A DNA stretch of 31,134 bases from Chloroflexi bacterium UBA5177 (GTDB lineage: Bacteria > Chloroflexota > UBA5177): positions 1-31,134 of the forward strand of contig DHWR01000165.1 of assembly GCA_002413265.1 (NCBI GenBank), in the 5' to 3' direction. The translations under genes and the position numbers were made by a program. Each line of letters starts with the position of its first letter. Position 1 is the first letter of the stretch. Below are positions 1 to 8,694 of the stretch, one piece after another. The notes beneath the pieces were generated by a model. That model saw only the letters and a list, made by a program, of their open reading frames with translations, made no database searches and was not told the origin of the DNA.

Positions 1-48
1 GGTGGCCGGACCGTCGGCGCCGGCGCTGTCGCCTCGGTCAAGGAGTAA
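1..48 (+). CDS. tuf: Elongation factor Tu, C-terminal end (partial)
   Basis: Only the last 15 codons and the TAA stop are present; the gene begins outside the window. The peptide GGRTVGAGAVASVKE matches the end of EF-Tu domain 3, where GGRTVGAG is nearly invariant. EF-Tu brings aminoacyl-tRNA to the ribosome as a GTP complex. Its position directly ahead of rpsJ is the usual str-to-S10 junction (fusA-tuf-rpsJ). The end of the gene (AAGGAG at 40..45) also supplies the ribosome binding site of rpsJ. Confidence 0.9.
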   Translation, partial: GGRTVGAGAVASVKE

Positions 49-51
49 TCG

Positions 52-372
52 ATGGGCCGAACACTGACCAAGCAGCGCATTCGGATCCGCCTGAAGGCCT
101 ACGATCACAAGATCCTGGACCAGTCGGCCAACCAGATAGTCGATACCGCACAGCGAACCGGGGCCAACGTTTCTGGGCCCGTGCCGCTCCCGACCGAAAT
201 CAACCGGTACACCGTGCTGCGAGGTCCGTTTATCGACAAGGATTCGCGCGAGCAGTTCGAGATCAGGACGCACAAGCGTCTCATCGACGTGCTCGAGCCT
301 ACTCCCAAGACGGTTGATGCGCTGATGCGCCTCAACCTTCCTGCCGGAGTGGACATCGAGATCAAGCTGTAG
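52..372 (+). CDS. rpsJ: 30S ribosomal protein S10
   Basis: The 106-residue product matches S10 along its whole length (family usually 101-106). The N-terminal segment [17 protein letters not shown] and the later segment [19 protein letters not shown] are typical. S10 sits in the head of the 30S subunit and also binds NusB in antitermination complexes. ATG at 52 follows AAGGAG (40..45), which lies inside the end of tuf, so the two genes are probably translated in a coupled way. It is the first gene of the S10 block. Confidence 0.97.
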   Translation: MGRTLTKQRIRIRLKAYDHKILDQSANQIVDTAQRTGANVSGPVPLPTEINRYTVLRGPFIDKDSREQFEIRTHKRLIDVLEPTPKTVDALMRLNLPAGVDIEIKL

Positions 373-382
373 GAATGACGGA

Positions 383-1033
383 ATGGTAAGTAGTTTGATG
401 GGGCGAAAGATAGGCATGACGCAGGTCTTCGACGAGACCGGCGTGGCTACTCCTGTCACGGTGGTGGAGGTCGGGCCCAACTACGTCACGCAGATCCGAA
501 CGCCGGAAAAAGACGGGTACAGCGCGGTCCAGCTCGGCTTTGGACTGACCCGCAAGCTGAACAAGCCCGAGAAGGGGCATCTCAAGAACCTCTCCGTCCC
601 GGGCCTACGCCACCTCCACGAGGTTCCTTTTGACGAGGCGCTAAACGTTGGAGATACGGTGGGAGCCGATGTCTTTGAAAAGGGCGAAAACGTAGACGTT
701 ACGGTTGGGGCCGTCCCCGGCACGCACGGAACAAAGGGCAAGGGCTTCGCCGGAACCGTGAAGCGTCACGGCTTTGCCGGCGGACCGAAGACTCACGGCC
801 AATCGGATAGACATCGCGCGCCAGGATCTATCGGCGCCAGCAGCACTCCTGGCCGGGTCTTTAAAGGCATGAAGATGTCTGGTCATATGGGGAACAGGCG
901 CGCGACCATCCTAAATCTCCGCGTGGTCGATGTCATGCCCGATCGGAATGTTCTCCTTATCAAGGGAGGCGTCCCCGGAGCGAAGAATGCGGTGCTGGTG
1001 ATACGCAAGGCCGTAAAGGGCCGGAAGGGCTAA
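383..1033 (+). CDS. rplC: 50S ribosomal protein L3
   Basis: The 216-residue product is L3, an early-assembly protein that binds 23S rRNA near the peptidyl transferase centre. The opening [14 protein letters not shown] and the central [19 protein letters not shown] / [19 protein letters not shown] stretches are family signatures. ATG at 383 has AGGA eight bases upstream; an in-frame ATG at 398 (MGRKIGM) is a possible alternative, but 383 has the better-spaced site. The gene follows rpsJ by 10 bases. Confidence 0.97.
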   Translation: MVSSLMGRKIGMTQVFDETGVATPVTVVEVGPNYVTQIRTPEKDGYSAVQLGFGLTRKLNKPEKGHLKNLSVPGLRHLHEVPFDEALNVGDTVGADVFEKGENVDVTVGAVPGTHGTKGKGFAGTVKRHGFAGGPKTHGQSDRHRAPGSIGASSTPGRVFKGMKMSGHMGNRRATILNLRVVDVMPDRNVLLIKGGVPGAKNAVLVIRKAVKGRKG

Positions 1034-1042
1034 GGGGCCATC

Positions 1043-1678
1043 ATGCCGGATATTGCGGTCAAAACTCTCGAAGGCGGCGATGCAGAGACGATCACGCTCA
1101 GTGATGAAGTCTTTGCCGCGCCAGTAAACGTCGCCCTCATGCATCAGGCGGTCCAGCGCATTCAGGCTTCACAACGCCTTGGAGCTCATAAAGCAAAGTC
1201 TCGAGGTGAGGTCCGGGGCAGCACCATGAAGGTCTATCGACAGAAGGGCACCGGGCGCGCTCGACACGGTGATCGGAAGTCTCCGCTTTTCAAGGGCGGC
1301 GGAGTAGCCTTTCCGCCTCAGCCCAGAAGCTACGCAGTCCGAATGCCCAAGAAAATGCGGCGGGCGGCAACTCGCTCGGCGCTCACTTCAAGACTCGCTG
1401 ACGATGGAATTGTCGTGGTCAGCTCCCTCCTACCGTCTGAACCAAAGACGCGAGTGATGCTGGACGCACTTTACGGGCTGAATGCCACCGGCCGAGTGCT
1501 TTTGATCGATGAAGCAATCAACGAGCAAACGGAGCGCGCCGCCCGCAATATCCCCGGAGCCGCTTTCAAGCCGGCCTCCATATTGAACATCCTCGACGTT
1601 TTGTCGCACGACAAGCTGGTCTTCAGCGTCGAAGCGATACGCCAGCTCGAAAGGTTGCTGACCGATGCAAGCGCATGA
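1043..1678 (+). CDS. rplD: 50S ribosomal protein L4
   Basis: The 211-residue product is L4 (uL4 family), which has a globular domain and an extended loop that lines the peptide exit tunnel. The loop signature VYRQKGTGRARHGDRKSPLFKGGG lies near residues 65-90. In Escherichia coli L4 represses its own operon by binding the S10 leader; that leader, if it exists here, would lie upstream of the window. The start follows AAGGGG, and the 3' end overlaps rplW by 14 bases. Confidence 0.96.
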   Translation: MPDIAVKTLEGGDAETITLSDEVFAAPVNVALMHQAVQRIQASQRLGAHKAKSRGEVRGSTMKVYRQKGTGRARHGDRKSPLFKGGGVAFPPQPRSYAVRMPKKMRRAATRSALTSRLADDGIVVVSSLLPSEPKTRVMLDALYGLNATGRVLLIDEAINEQTERAARNIPGAAFKPASILNILDVLSHDKLVFSVEAIRQLERLLTDASA

Positions 1679-1970
1679 GGTCTTGCTCGGACCGGTGGTT
1701 AGCGAGAAAGCAACCGAGCTCGCTGCCGACAACAAGTACACATTTCGTGTCAGCAGCCGCTCCAACAAAGTGGAGATTCGCCGTGCGGTCGAGAGCCGCT
1801 ACGGTGTGAGGGTTTCGAGTGTTCGGACCGTTTCGATGCCAGCCAAGGAAAAGGGCGCCGGGTATATAGGTCGGTCCAAAAGCCGGCGTGGATACAACGT
1901 CGCGTGGAAAAAAGCCATCGTCACTTTGGCCATCGGTGATCGCATCGCCGACTTCTTTGGAGCCGTGTAA
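1665..1970 (+). CDS. rplW: 50S ribosomal protein L23
   Basis: The 101-residue product is L23 (uL23), located at the tunnel exit where signal recognition particle and trigger factor dock. The features [18 protein letters not shown] at the N-terminus and [13 protein letters not shown] in the middle fit the family. It starts inside the end of rplD (14-base overlap), and its TAA stop shares one base with the ATG of rplB (TAATG), so rplD-rplW-rplB are probably coupled during translation. Confidence 0.96.
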   Translation: MQAHEVLLGPVVSEKATELAADNKYTFRVSSRSNKVEIRRAVESRYGVRVSSVRTVSMPAKEKGAGYIGRSKSRRGYNVAWKKAIVTLAIGDRIADFFGAV

Positions 1971-2800
1971 TGCCCGTCAAAAAATACAAGCCAACCTCTC
2001 CCGGGCGCCGTGGGATGTCTGTCTCGGCCTTCAGCGACATCACGAAGTCGAAGCCCGAGAAGTCATTGCTGCGGCCGCTTCCCAAGCGCGCGGGAAGAAA
2101 CAATCAGGGGCGAATATCGACCCGTCACCAAGGTGGCGGCCACAAACGTCAGTATCGATTGATCGACTTCAAACGCAATAAGACTGGGGTTCCGGCGAGA
2201 GTCGCGAGCATCGAGTACGATCCTAATCGATCTGCTCGCATCGCGCTGTTGCACTACGTCGACGGTGAAAAACGTTACATCCTTGCGCCCAACGGCCTGA
2301 AGGTCGGAGACATGCTCGAGGCCGGACCGGAGGCAGAGGTGCGTGTGGGAAATGCGCTGCCCCTGACGAACGTTCCGCTCGGGTCGTACATCCACAACAT
2401 CGAACTGCAGCCCGGTCGGGGCGGAGTTCTTGTCCGTTCGGCCGGCACGCAAGCCCAGCTGGTTGCTCGGGAAGGCGAATACGCCTCCATACGCATGCCT
2501 TCCGGGGAACAGAGACTGCTGCACGTGAAGTGCATGGCGACGCTCGGGCAAGTCGGGAACATCGAGCATTCGCTGATAACCATCGGCAAGGCGGGCCGCT
2601 CCCGGCATCTCGGTCGCCGACCCGGTGTGCGCGGGTCTGTCATGAATCCTGCCGATCACCCACACGGCGGTGGGGAAGGCCGCGCTCCGATTGGCGGCCA
2701 GCCGCAAACGCCTTGGGGCAAGCCAACTCTCGGTTACCGTACCCGTGGAACCAAATCGTCCGACAAATTTATAGTCCGCCGCCGGAAGACCGGTCGCTAG
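1970..2800 (+). CDS. rplB: 50S ribosomal protein L2
   Basis: The 276-residue product is L2, one of the largest and most conserved 50S proteins. It is needed for subunit joining and peptidyl transferase activity. The signature [11 protein letters not shown] is intact, and His230 corresponds to the conserved histidine near the catalytic centre. The RNA-binding core ([17 protein letters not shown]) lies near residues 47-63. Length and ends ([14 protein letters not shown] to VRRRKTGR) are typical. It overlaps rplW by one base. Confidence 0.98.
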   Translation: MPVKKYKPTSPGRRGMSVSAFSDITKSKPEKSLLRPLPKRAGRNNQGRISTRHQGGGHKRQYRLIDFKRNKTGVPARVASIEYDPNRSARIALLHYVDGEKRYILAPNGLKVGDMLEAGPEAEVRVGNALPLTNVPLGSYIHNIELQPGRGGVLVRSAGTQAQLVAREGEYASIRMPSGEQRLLHVKCMATLGQVGNIEHSLITIGKAGRSRHLGRRPGVRGSVMNPADHPHGGGEGRAPIGGQPQTPWGKPTLGYRTRGTKSSDKFIVRRRKTGR

Positions 2801-2814
2801 GAGCGCGAGAACAC

Positions 2815-3096
2815 ATGTCACGTTCGGTCAAGAAGGGCCCGTACATCGAGGCCTCCCTGGCAAAGAAAGTTGCTTCGGCAACTCGTACTACCGAGAAGCG
2901 CATCATAAAAACCTGGTCCCGACCGTCAACAATCGTTCCTGAAATGGTCGGACTGACGATCGCAGTGCACGACGGCCGGCGTCACGTGCCCATTTTCATT
3001 AGCGAAAACATGGTCGGTCACAAACTTGGTGAATTCGCTCCCACCCGACACTTCCGCGGCCATATCAAGGGCGAGCGTTCGGGTTCGGTGAAATAA
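2815..3096 (+). CDS. rpsS: 30S ribosomal protein S19
   Basis: From ATG at 2815 the product is 93 residues, the normal S19 length, and opens [15 protein letters not shown] as expected. The frame stays open upstream to 2530, but that extension lies inside rplB and encodes nothing S19-like. A GGAGCG site at 2800..2805 precedes the chosen start. S19 forms a complex with S13 in the 30S head and contacts A-site tRNA. The signature [22 protein letters not shown] is complete. Confidence 0.96.
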   Translation: MSRSVKKGPYIEASLAKKVASATRTTEKRIIKTWSRPSTIVPEMVGLTIAVHDGRRHVPIFISENMVGHKLGEFAPTRHFRGHIKGERSGSVK

Positions 3097-3104
3097 GGAA
3101 GCTA

Positions 3105-3446
3105 ATGGAAGTTCGCGCCGTAGCCAAAAATATCCGCCGCTCACCGCAGAAGGTGCGCCTGGTGGTAGATCAAGTCCGAGGTCGATCTGTGCAAGAGGCT
3201 CTTGCAATTCTCAGTCTGATGCCTCAGACCGCCGCACGCGATGTCTATAAGGTCGTGAAGTCGGCGGCTGCGAACGCCGAAAACAATTTCGATCTCGACG
3301 CCAACGCTCTTTATGTACTTCGAATCTACGTCGATGAGGCGCCGACTCTCAAACGATTCATTGAACGCTCGCACGGCCGGCCCGCGCCGCGACTAAGGCG
3401 GGGTTCACACATTACAGCCGTGGTTGAAGAAAGGGCACTCTCCTAA
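3105..3446 (+). CDS. rplV: 50S ribosomal protein L22
   Basis: The 113-residue product is L22, whose beta-hairpin lines the peptide exit tunnel. The start VRAVAKNIRRSPQKVRLV and the C-terminal VDEAPTLKRFIERSHGR / SHITAVVEE block are family landmarks. AAGGAAG precedes ATG at 3105. Its TAA shares one base with the ATG of rpsC (TAATG). No macrolide-resistance-like change can be judged without an alignment. Confidence 0.96.
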   Translation: MEVRAVAKNIRRSPQKVRLVVDQVRGRSVQEALAILSLMPQTAARDVYKVVKSAAANAENNFDLDANALYVLRIYVDEAPTLKRFIERSHGRPAPRLRRGSHITAVVEERALS

Positions 3447-4117
3447 TGGGTCAAAAAGTAAATCCGAATGGTTTTCGTCTCGGCATCTTTAAGCCGTGGC
3501 ACGCCCGCTGGTACGCGGATAAAGGGTACACGGAGCTGGTTCATGAGGACTTGGCGATCCGCGGCCTGATTCTTACCCGGCATTCCAATGCCGGCGTTGC
3601 AGATGTAGACATTGACCGCTCCGCCAACAACGTCACCGTCACGATCCATACCGCTCGGCCGGGCATCATCATCGGCAAGAGCGGGCAGAACGTGGAACAG
3701 CTGCGCCAGGCACTTGAATCGCGAACCGGCAAGAAGGTCAAGGTCAACATCATCGAGGTGCGCCAGCCAGACGTCAATGCGACGCTGGTCGCGCGGAACA
3801 TCGCAGACCAGCTTGTGAAAAGGATCTCCTTCCGGCGTGCTATGAAGCAGGCTCTGCAGCGAGCGATGGACCGCGGCGCGAAGGGTATTAAGGTCACTGT
3901 AGGTGGGCGACTTGGCGGCGCTGAGATGTCTCGGCGTGAGACGGATCGCCGTGGGCGAGTACCGCTACAAACCCTCAGAGCCGATGTCGACTACGGAACT
4001 GCCGAGGCAATCACCACGTACGGCGTCATCGGCGTAAAGGTCTGGATATACAAGGGCGACATCATGACACGACCCGAATTTACTCCTCCTCCGCAGCCGG
4101 AACCGGCGACGGCGTAG
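3446..4117 (+). CDS. rpsC: 30S ribosomal protein S3
   Basis: The 223-residue product is S3, at the mRNA entry channel. It begins MGQKVNPNGFRLGI, a hallmark of the family. A type-2 KH domain with the GKSG loop lies at residues 77-80, and the C-terminal domain (GVIGVKVWIYKGDI) is complete. A short Pro/Glu tail (PPPQPEPATA) ends the protein. The start overlaps the stop of rplV by one base, while 23 bases separate it from rplP. Confidence 0.97.
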   Translation: MGQKVNPNGFRLGIFKPWHARWYADKGYTELVHEDLAIRGLILTRHSNAGVADVDIDRSANNVTVTIHTARPGIIIGKSGQNVEQLRQALESRTGKKVKVNIIEVRQPDVNATLVARNIADQLVKRISFRRAMKQALQRAMDRGAKGIKVTVGGRLGGAEMSRRETDRRGRVPLQTLRADVDYGTAEAITTYGVIGVKVWIYKGDIMTRPEFTPPPQPEPATA

Positions 4118-4140
4118 GCGAGGGAAAGAGGGAATAAGCC

Positions 4141-4566
4141 ATGTTGATGCCGTCGCGTGTAAAGCACCGCAAGCAGATGCGCGGGCGCAACCGCGGAACA
4201 GCCCAGCGAGGCACCGAGGTTTCGTTTGGAGAGTTCGGTCTGCAGGCAATCGAGCCGGTCTGGCTGGACAGTCGTCAGATCGAGGCGGCACGTCGTGTGA
4301 TAACTCGGTATGTTCGGCGTGGTGGCAAGGTGTGGATTCGCGTCTTCCCCGACAAGCCGGTGACCAAGAAGCCGGCCGAAACCCGGATGGGCAAGGGCAA
4401 GGGTGCCCCCGATCATTGGGTGGCGGTTATCAAGCCGGGTCACGTGATCTTCGAGCTAGCCGGCGTCCCGCACGACATGGCAAAGGAAGCCATGCGTCTT
4501 GCTGCTTACAAGCTCCCATTCAAGACGCGGTTTCTTGTGCGCGAAGGCGAAGCAGGAGGCGAGTGA
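4141..4566 (+). CDS. rplP: 50S ribosomal protein L16
   Basis: The 141-residue product is L16, which helps place tRNA in the A and P sites. The opening [16 protein letters not shown] and the conserved [22 protein letters not shown] segment identify it. GAGGGAA lies upstream of ATG at 4141. The stop TGA overlaps the ATG of rpmC (TGATG), which fits the compact layout of the block. Confidence 0.97.
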   Translation: MLMPSRVKHRKQMRGRNRGTAQRGTEVSFGEFGLQAIEPVWLDSRQIEAARRVITRYVRRGGKVWIRVFPDKPVTKKPAETRMGKGKGAPDHWVAVIKPGHVIFELAGVPHDMAKEAMRLAAYKLPFKTRFLVREGEAGGE

Positions 4567-4769
4567 TGGCGAATAAGCAGTCGGCAGACCTCCGGACCCT
4601 AGAAACCCCGGCTCTCTGGGACCGCCTGGACGAGGCGGGCCGCGAGCTCATGGACATTCGATTTCGGCTGGCTACGCGGCAGTCGGACAACACGACCCAG
4701 CTACTCACCGCCAGGCGGCAAATCGCTCGAATCAAAACTATATTGACCGAACGCGAGGGGGAGGAATAA
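4566..4769 (+). CDS. rpmC: 50S ribosomal protein L29
   Basis: From ATG at 4566 the product has 67 residues, normal for L29, with the typical helical pattern: LWDRLDEAGRELMDIRFRLATRQ, then TARRQIARIKTILTERE. L29 contacts L23 at the tunnel exit. The frame is open further upstream inside rplP, but only the short form matches the family; the ATG is coupled to the stop of rplP. Its stop is followed directly by the ATG of rpsQ. Confidence 0.93.
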   Translation: MANKQSADLRTLETPALWDRLDEAGRELMDIRFRLATRQSDNTTQLLTARRQIARIKTILTEREGEE

Positions 4770-5033
4770 ATGCCGAGCGAAATCAAAACAAAGACTGGAC
4801 GAGTGGTCAGCGACAAAATGCAAAAGACCATAATTGTCGCCGTCGAGAACCTCGTCGAGCATCCGCTTTACAAGAAGCGAGTCCACCGGACTCACAAGTT
4901 CAAGGCCCACGATGAGCGCAACGAAGCTCAGATTGGGGACATCGTGCGGATCGGTGAAACCCGTCCGCTCAGCAAAGAAAAAACCTGGCGTCTGCTGGAG
5001 ATCGTCCGCAGACCGGACCATACCACGGTCTAG
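4770..5033 (+). CDS. rpsQ: 30S ribosomal protein S17
   Basis: The 87-residue product is S17, an OB-fold protein that binds 16S rRNA helix 11 early in assembly. The segments [17 protein letters not shown] and [20 protein letters not shown] are family landmarks. GAGGGGGAGGAA just upstream gives a strong ribosome binding site inside the end of rpmC. There is no gap between the stop of rpmC and this start. Confidence 0.96.
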   Translation: MPSEIKTKTGRVVSDKMQKTIIVAVENLVEHPLYKKRVHRTHKFKAHDERNEAQIGDIVRIGETRPLSKEKTWRLLEIVRRPDHTTV

Positions 5034-5042
5034 GAGGCGGAC

Positions 5043-5414
5043 GTGATCCAGAACCTGTCTCGGCTGCGGGTGGCAGACAACACGGGAGCAAAAGTTATCA
5101 GCGTTATCCGAGTGCTCAAGGGATCGAATGCCAAGTACGGCACGGTGGGAGACGTCGTCGTTGCTTCCGTCAAACAGGCGAATCCTGGTGGCTCGGTCAA
5201 GAAGGGCGAGGTCGTGCGGGCGGTCGTAGTTCGCACTGCTAAACCGTATTCGAGGCCTGATGGATCTACTATCCGGTTTGACGACAATGCCGCGGTCATT
5301 TTGATGACGAATCAGAACAATCCCCGCGGGACCCGCATCTTTGGCCCCGTGGCCCGCGAACTTCGTGAGAAGAACTTTATGAAGATTGTTTCGCTTGCGC
5401 CGGAGGTTCTGTAG
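5043..5414 (+). CDS. rplN: 50S ribosomal protein L14
   Basis: The 123-residue product is L14, which forms an intersubunit bridge and binds the silencing factor RsfS in other bacteria. It opens [17 protein letters not shown], and contains the [18 protein letters not shown] and [16 protein letters not shown] motifs. The start codon is GTG at 5043, preceded by TAGGAGG (5032..5038). Length matches the family (122 residues). The next gene begins directly after the stop. Confidence 0.97.
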   Translation: MIQNLSRLRVADNTGAKVISVIRVLKGSNAKYGTVGDVVVASVKQANPGGSVKKGEVVRAVVVRTAKPYSRPDGSTIRFDDNAAVILMTNQNNPRGTRIFGPVARELREKNFMKIVSLAPEVL

Positions 5415-5804
5415 ATGGTTATCCACAAGCACGCCGACAAGCGTAATTCAAGAACGAAGATGACTCTTCGGCGCGGCGATATGGTCCTGGTCATTGCCGG
5501 AAAAGATCGTGGCAAACGAGGAAAAATTGTTGCCGTTTTCCCAGAGAAGAATCGCGTCGAGGTGGAGAACGTCAATATTGTCAAACGCCATCTTCGGCGA
5601 CAGGGCGCGGCGCTTCAGGCAGGAATTATCGAGAAGCCTGCGCCGATAAGCCGATCGAACGTGATGTTGATATGTCCGGCCTGCGGCAAACCGACGCGCG
5701 TGGCACATGAAGACCTTCCTGAAGGCACGCAGGCTCGCGAGAAACACGTGCGCGTCTGCAAGCAGTGCGGAGAGGCCATAACCGTGGAGAATCCCCGGGC
5801 ATGA
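5415..5804 (+). CDS. rplX: 50S ribosomal protein L24, zinc-ribbon form
   Basis: The 129-residue product is L24, an assembly initiator of the 50S subunit, with its KOW motif near residues 20-50 ([18 protein letters not shown]). The C-terminal part carries two CxxC pairs, C87/C90 ([10 protein letters not shown]) and C115/C118 (CKQCG), able to bind zinc. Thermus L24 has a similar four-cysteine tail, while many bacteria have lost it. ATG at 5415 follows the rplN stop without a gap; another in-frame ATG is at residue 16. The stop overlaps rplE (ATGA). Confidence 0.95.
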   Translation: MVIHKHADKRNSRTKMTLRRGDMVLVIAGKDRGKRGKIVAVFPEKNRVEVENVNIVKRHLRRQGAALQAGIIEKPAPISRSNVMLICPACGKPTRVAHEDLPEGTQAREKHVRVCKQCGEAITVENPRA

Positions 5805-6358
5805 CCGAGACAGCAACCAAGCCAAGATTGAAAACAAAATACCAAGAGGACGTGGTTCCGGCTATGCGCCAGGATTTCGAGTATCCGAACGTCATGGCGG
5901 TGCCAACGGTCAAGAAGATCACGCTCAACATCGGACTGGGCGAGGCTCTCACTAATCCTCGTGCCCTGGAGGCCGCACTGGGCGACCTCACGATCATCGC
6001 GGGACAGAAGCCGGTCGTGACGAAGGCAAAACGGTCCATCGCGCAGTTCAAGATCCGTGAGGGCATGAGCATCGGTGCCATGGTGACGTTGCGAGCCGAT
6101 CGCATGTGGGAGTTTCTCGACCGGTTCATTGCCCTGGGACTTCCCAGGATTCGCGACTTCTCGGGGCTTTCGGACAGTGGCTTCGACGGCCGTGGAAACT
6201 TCAGCATCGGACTCCGAGAGCAGCTGGTGTTCCCGGAGATCGACTACGACAAGATCGACCGCGTCCGCGGACTGCAGGTCAGTATCGTTACAAACGCAAA
6301 GACAGACCAGGAAGGGAAGCGCTTGCTTCAGCTCCTGGGAATGCCGTTCAGGACCTAA
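5801..6358 (+). CDS. rplE: 50S ribosomal protein L5
   Basis: The product is 185 residues from ATG at 5801, which overlaps the rplX stop as ATGA; GGAG at 5786..5789 lies upstream. The frame is open further upstream, but only inside rplX. L5 binds 5S rRNA and contacts the 30S head. The motifs [32 protein letters not shown] and [20 protein letters not shown] are family-typical. The family is usually 179-187 residues long. Confidence 0.96.
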   Translation: MTETATKPRLKTKYQEDVVPAMRQDFEYPNVMAVPTVKKITLNIGLGEALTNPRALEAALGDLTIIAGQKPVVTKAKRSIAQFKIREGMSIGAMVTLRADRMWEFLDRFIALGLPRIRDFSGLSDSGFDGRGNFSIGLREQLVFPEIDYDKIDRVRGLQVSIVTNAKTDQEGKRLLQLLGMPFRT

Positions 6359-6369
6359 GGAGAATCCAC

Positions 6370-6555
6370 TTGGCAAAGAAATCGATGATTGCAAAGTCCA
6401 AACGGGCTCCGCGCCATAGAGTCCAGCAGCACAACCGGTGTGGCCGCTGCGGACGTCCTCGATCGTACCTGCGGAAGTTTGGACTATGCCGCATTTGCTT
6501 CCGTGAGCTAGCCCTAAAAGGGTATCTCCCGGGCGTGATCAAGGCGAGCTGGTAG
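6370..6555 (+). CDS. rpsN: 30S ribosomal protein S14, type Z (zinc)
   Basis: The product is the 61-residue zinc form of S14. The four ligands are C24, C27, C40 and C43 (CGRC and CRIC), and the ending VIKASW is the family signature. The start is TTG at 6370, supported by AAGGAG at 6357..6362 with a seven-base spacer and by the family's MAKKSM opening. The frame is open upstream to 6106, but that is inside rplE. The short zinc form is common in Terrabacteria and Thermus; the long form lacks these cysteines. Confidence 0.95.
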   Translation: MAKKSMIAKSKRAPRHRVQQHNRCGRCGRPRSYLRKFGLCRICFRELALKGYLPGVIKASW

Positions 6556-6567
6556 GAGACTGCACAT

Positions 6568-6966
6568 TTGAACACTACAGATCCAATAGCTGACATGCTC
6601 ACTCGTTTGCGCAACGCGTCGCAAGCGCGGCATGCCGCCGTCGATGTTCCCTTTTCCAGAATGAAGCTGGCGATAGCCAAGATCCTGGAGCAGGAAGGAT
6701 ACGTTTCCGGCTTCGACATAAAGGACCAGGACAATTCCAAGGCGCTGCGCGTCAACCTGAAATATGACTCTCAGAAGAGGCCGGTCTTGAACGGGCTGCG
6801 TCGAGTGAGTAAGCCGGGCCTGAGGGTGTATGCCGGAATGCACGATATGCCTCGGGTGCTTGGCGGCGCAGGCACAGTCGTGGTCTCCACCAATCGCGGC
6901 ATCATGACCGGTCGCGAGGCACGTCGCCGGCACCTTGGCGGCGAGCTCATCGCCGAGATCTGGTAG
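6568..6966 (+). CDS. rpsH: 30S ribosomal protein S8
   Basis: The 132-residue product is S8, a central-domain 16S rRNA binder. In Escherichia coli it represses the spc operon by binding the rplE region of the mRNA. The opening TDPIADMLTRLRNA and the ending GRIMTGREARRRHLGGELIAEIW-like tail (here starting RGIMTGREARR) are characteristic. The start is TTG at 6568, with AGGAG at 6554..6558 spaced nine bases away. It is the second TTG start in a row, after rpsN. Confidence 0.96.
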   Translation: MNTTDPIADMLTRLRNASQARHAAVDVPFSRMKLAIAKILEQEGYVSGFDIKDQDNSKALRVNLKYDSQKRPVLNGLRRVSKPGLRVYAGMHDMPRVLGGAGTVVVSTNRGIMTGREARRRHLGGELIAEIW

Positions 6967-6975
6967 GACTGAGCC

Positions 6976-7524
6976 GTGTCACGTATCGGACGGCGTCCAA
7001 TTCCGGTTCCCGCCGGAGCCAAAGTAAATATTAAGGACCAAGCCATCAGCGTCGAAGGGCCGCGGGGTGAACTTTCTTGGACCGTGCCGGAAGGTATAAG
7101 CGTCGCTCGCGAAGACAGCATGGTCGTAGTGACGCGGGCGTCGGATGAGGGGCCGGTTCGGGCCCTGCACGGTCTTACCCGCGCGCTGGTGAACAACATG
7201 ATCACCGGAGTAACAACCGGCTTCACTCGAGTCCTCGTCATCAATGGCGTCGGATACAGAGCGACCAAGGACGGGAACAATCTGCGACTCGCGGTTGGCT
7301 ACAGTCATCCTATTGAAATTTCCGCGCCCGAAGGAATTAGTTTCGAGGTTCCGATTCCGACCCGCGTTATCGTCGGTGGCAACAGCAAAGAAATGGTCGG
7401 CGAAGTAGCCGCCAAGATCCGTTCGACAAGACCGCCTGAGCCGTACTTGGGCAAGGGAATCCGATACGAGGACGAAGTCATCCGCCGCAAGGCCGGCAAG
7501 GCCGGCAAAGTCGGCAGCAAGTAG
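6976..7524 (+). CDS. rplF: 50S ribosomal protein L6
   Basis: The 182-residue product is L6, with two related domains near the sarcin-ricin loop and the factor binding site. It opens MSRIGRRPIPVPAGAKV and contains GVGYRATKDGNNLRLAVGYSH and KIRSTRPPEPYLGKGIRYEDE, all typical. The start is GTG at 6976. The tail ends KAGKAGKVGSK, slightly longer than average. A possible RNA structure begins in its last codons. Confidence 0.96.
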   Translation: MSRIGRRPIPVPAGAKVNIKDQAISVEGPRGELSWTVPEGISVAREDSMVVVTRASDEGPVRALHGLTRALVNNMITGVTTGFTRVLVINGVGYRATKDGNNLRLAVGYSHPIEISAPEGISFEVPIPTRVIVGGNSKEMVGEVAAKIRSTRPPEPYLGKGIRYEDEVIRRKAGKAGKVGSK

Positions 7525-7555
7525 AGGCGGCGCGGCGGTCGAACCGCCTTGCCGA
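7511..7555 (+). promoter_or_regulatory. Possible intercistronic RNA structure before rplR
   Basis: TCGGCA (7511..7516) can pair with TGCCGA (7550..7555), and AGGCGG (7525..7530) with CCGCCT (7544..7549), which stack directly on each other on the 3' side. An alternative hairpin is GGCGGT (7534..7539) with ACCGCC (7543..7548) around a three-base loop. No T-run follows, so it is not a terminator. The 44-base gap it fills is long for this block. A role in RNA processing or in control of rplR is only a guess. Confidence 0.35.
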
Positions 7556-7568
7556 TTGAGGGAACGAA

Positions 7569-7928
7569 ATGCCAGCACAGTCAAAAGTTGTACGTCAGCG
7601 CCGAGAGCGGCGTCACCGTACGATTCGTAGAAAGGTCGTCGGAACGCCAGGTCGACCCCGCTTCAATGTCTTCCGCAGTAGCGCCCACATCCACGTGCAG
7701 ATAATCGACGACACCACGGGTCACACCTTGGCCGCGGCCACGTCGAGAGAAGCCGGCGCCGGTAAAGGCACAAAGACTGAACAGGCAAAGGTAGTTGGAC
7801 AGCTAGCTGCCGAACGCGCCAAGGCAGCGGGAATTACTAGCGTTGTATTCGATCGCGGCGGGTATCTCTACCACGGCCGAGTCAAGGCAGTAGCCGACGG
7901 CGCCCGCGCCGGCGGCCTGGATTTTTAG
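7569..7928 (+). CDS. rplR: 50S ribosomal protein L18
   Basis: The 119-residue product is L18, which with L5 and L25 binds 5S rRNA. A basic N-terminus ([17 protein letters not shown]) is followed by [24 protein letters not shown] and the C-terminal [22 protein letters not shown] signature. GAGGGAA lies ahead of ATG at 7569. The gene is complete and of normal length. Confidence 0.96.
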   Translation: MPAQSKVVRQRRERRHRTIRRKVVGTPGRPRFNVFRSSAHIHVQIIDDTTGHTLAAATSREAGAGKGTKTEQAKVVGQLAAERAKAAGITSVVFDRGGYLYHGRVKAVADGARAGGLDF

Positions 7929-7937
7929 GGGTATCAG

Positions 7938-8510
7938 ATGCCGAGGAATCAAGGAATGGACGCAAAGCTCGAGGAGCGAGTCGTCCGTGTGAATCGCGTC
8001 GCGAAGGTCGTCAAAGGCGGCCGAAGGTTCAGCTTTAGCGCCATGGTCGTAGTCGGAGATGGCAATGGAACGGTCGGCGCCGGAATGGGTAAGGCCGGGG
8101 AAGTGCCGGAGGCCATCCGTAAGGGCGTTGAGCAAGCTAAGAAGAATGTGATTAGGGTTCCGCTTGCCGGGACCAGCATCCCGCATCGCGTCGATGTGGA
8201 CTTCGGCGCCAGCAAAGTCATGCTGAAACCTGCATCACCGGGCACCGGCGTTATCGCCGGCGGAGCTGTTCGTGCAGTCGTGGAAGCGGCGGGCATCCGT
8301 GACATTCTGAGCAAGAACTACGGCAGCAACAACCCCGTGAACGTTGTGAAGGCGGCCATCAAAGGGCTCGCATCGCTGCGGTCGCCAGAGGACCAGGCGG
8401 CGGCGCGCGGCCGCTCTTTGGAGGAGCTTGGTTTTAGGCGAAACGAGCCGCAGGTAGCGATGGCTGTCAATGTGTCATCCGAGGAGAGCAGCGATGGCGA
8501 AGCTTCTTGA
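7938..8510 (+). CDS. rpsE: 30S ribosomal protein S5
   Basis: The 190-residue product is S5, at the mRNA entry site and involved in decoding accuracy. The dsRBD-like N-terminal domain ([20 protein letters not shown]) and the following [21 protein letters not shown] segment are diagnostic. ATG at 7938 has AGGGG upstream. The protein ends in a Ser/Glu-rich tail ([12 protein letters not shown]), and the last 17 bases overlap rpmD. Confidence 0.96.
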   Translation: MPRNQGMDAKLEERVVRVNRVAKVVKGGRRFSFSAMVVVGDGNGTVGAGMGKAGEVPEAIRKGVEQAKKNVIRVPLAGTSIPHRVDVDFGASKVMLKPASPGTGVIAGGAVRAVVEAAGIRDILSKNYGSNNPVNVVKAAIKGLASLRSPEDQAAARGRSLEELGFRRNEPQVAMAVNVSSEESSDGEAS

Positions 8511-8694
8511 AATAACGTATGCTCGCAGCTCTATCGGGCGTTCCGGCCGACAAAGGCGAACCGTTGAAGCCTTGGGCCTGAAGAAGTTGCATGACACTGT
8601 CCGGCATGAGGACACGCCCACGATTCGCGGGATGGTAGCCAAAGTCCAGCATCTACTTTCCTGGCGAGAGCTCGAGGAGGGAAGCGAACAATGA
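8494..8694 (+). CDS. rpmD: 50S ribosomal protein L30
   Basis: From ATG at 8494 the product is 66 residues (family about 60). It has the L30 pattern: [32 protein letters not shown], then [22 protein letters not shown] at 8481..8486, seven bases upstream, supports this start over the more upstream ATG at 8470. The gene begins inside the end of rpsE, and its stop overlaps the rplO start as ATGA. Confidence 0.94.
   Translation: MAKLLEITYARSSIGRSGRQRRTVEALGLKKLHDTVRHEDTPTIRGMVAKVQHLLSWRELEEGSEQ

Noticed and set aside
2063..2821. 252-codon - strand frame across rplB
   Set aside because: It lies antisense to a clear ribosomal protein gene and has no recognisable protein features.
2530..3096. Longer rpsS frame
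   Set aside because: The extra 95 codons are inside rplB; S19 similarity begins at ATG 2815.
4701..5432. 243-codon - strand frame over rpsQ/rplN
   Set aside because: Antisense shadow of two well-identified genes.
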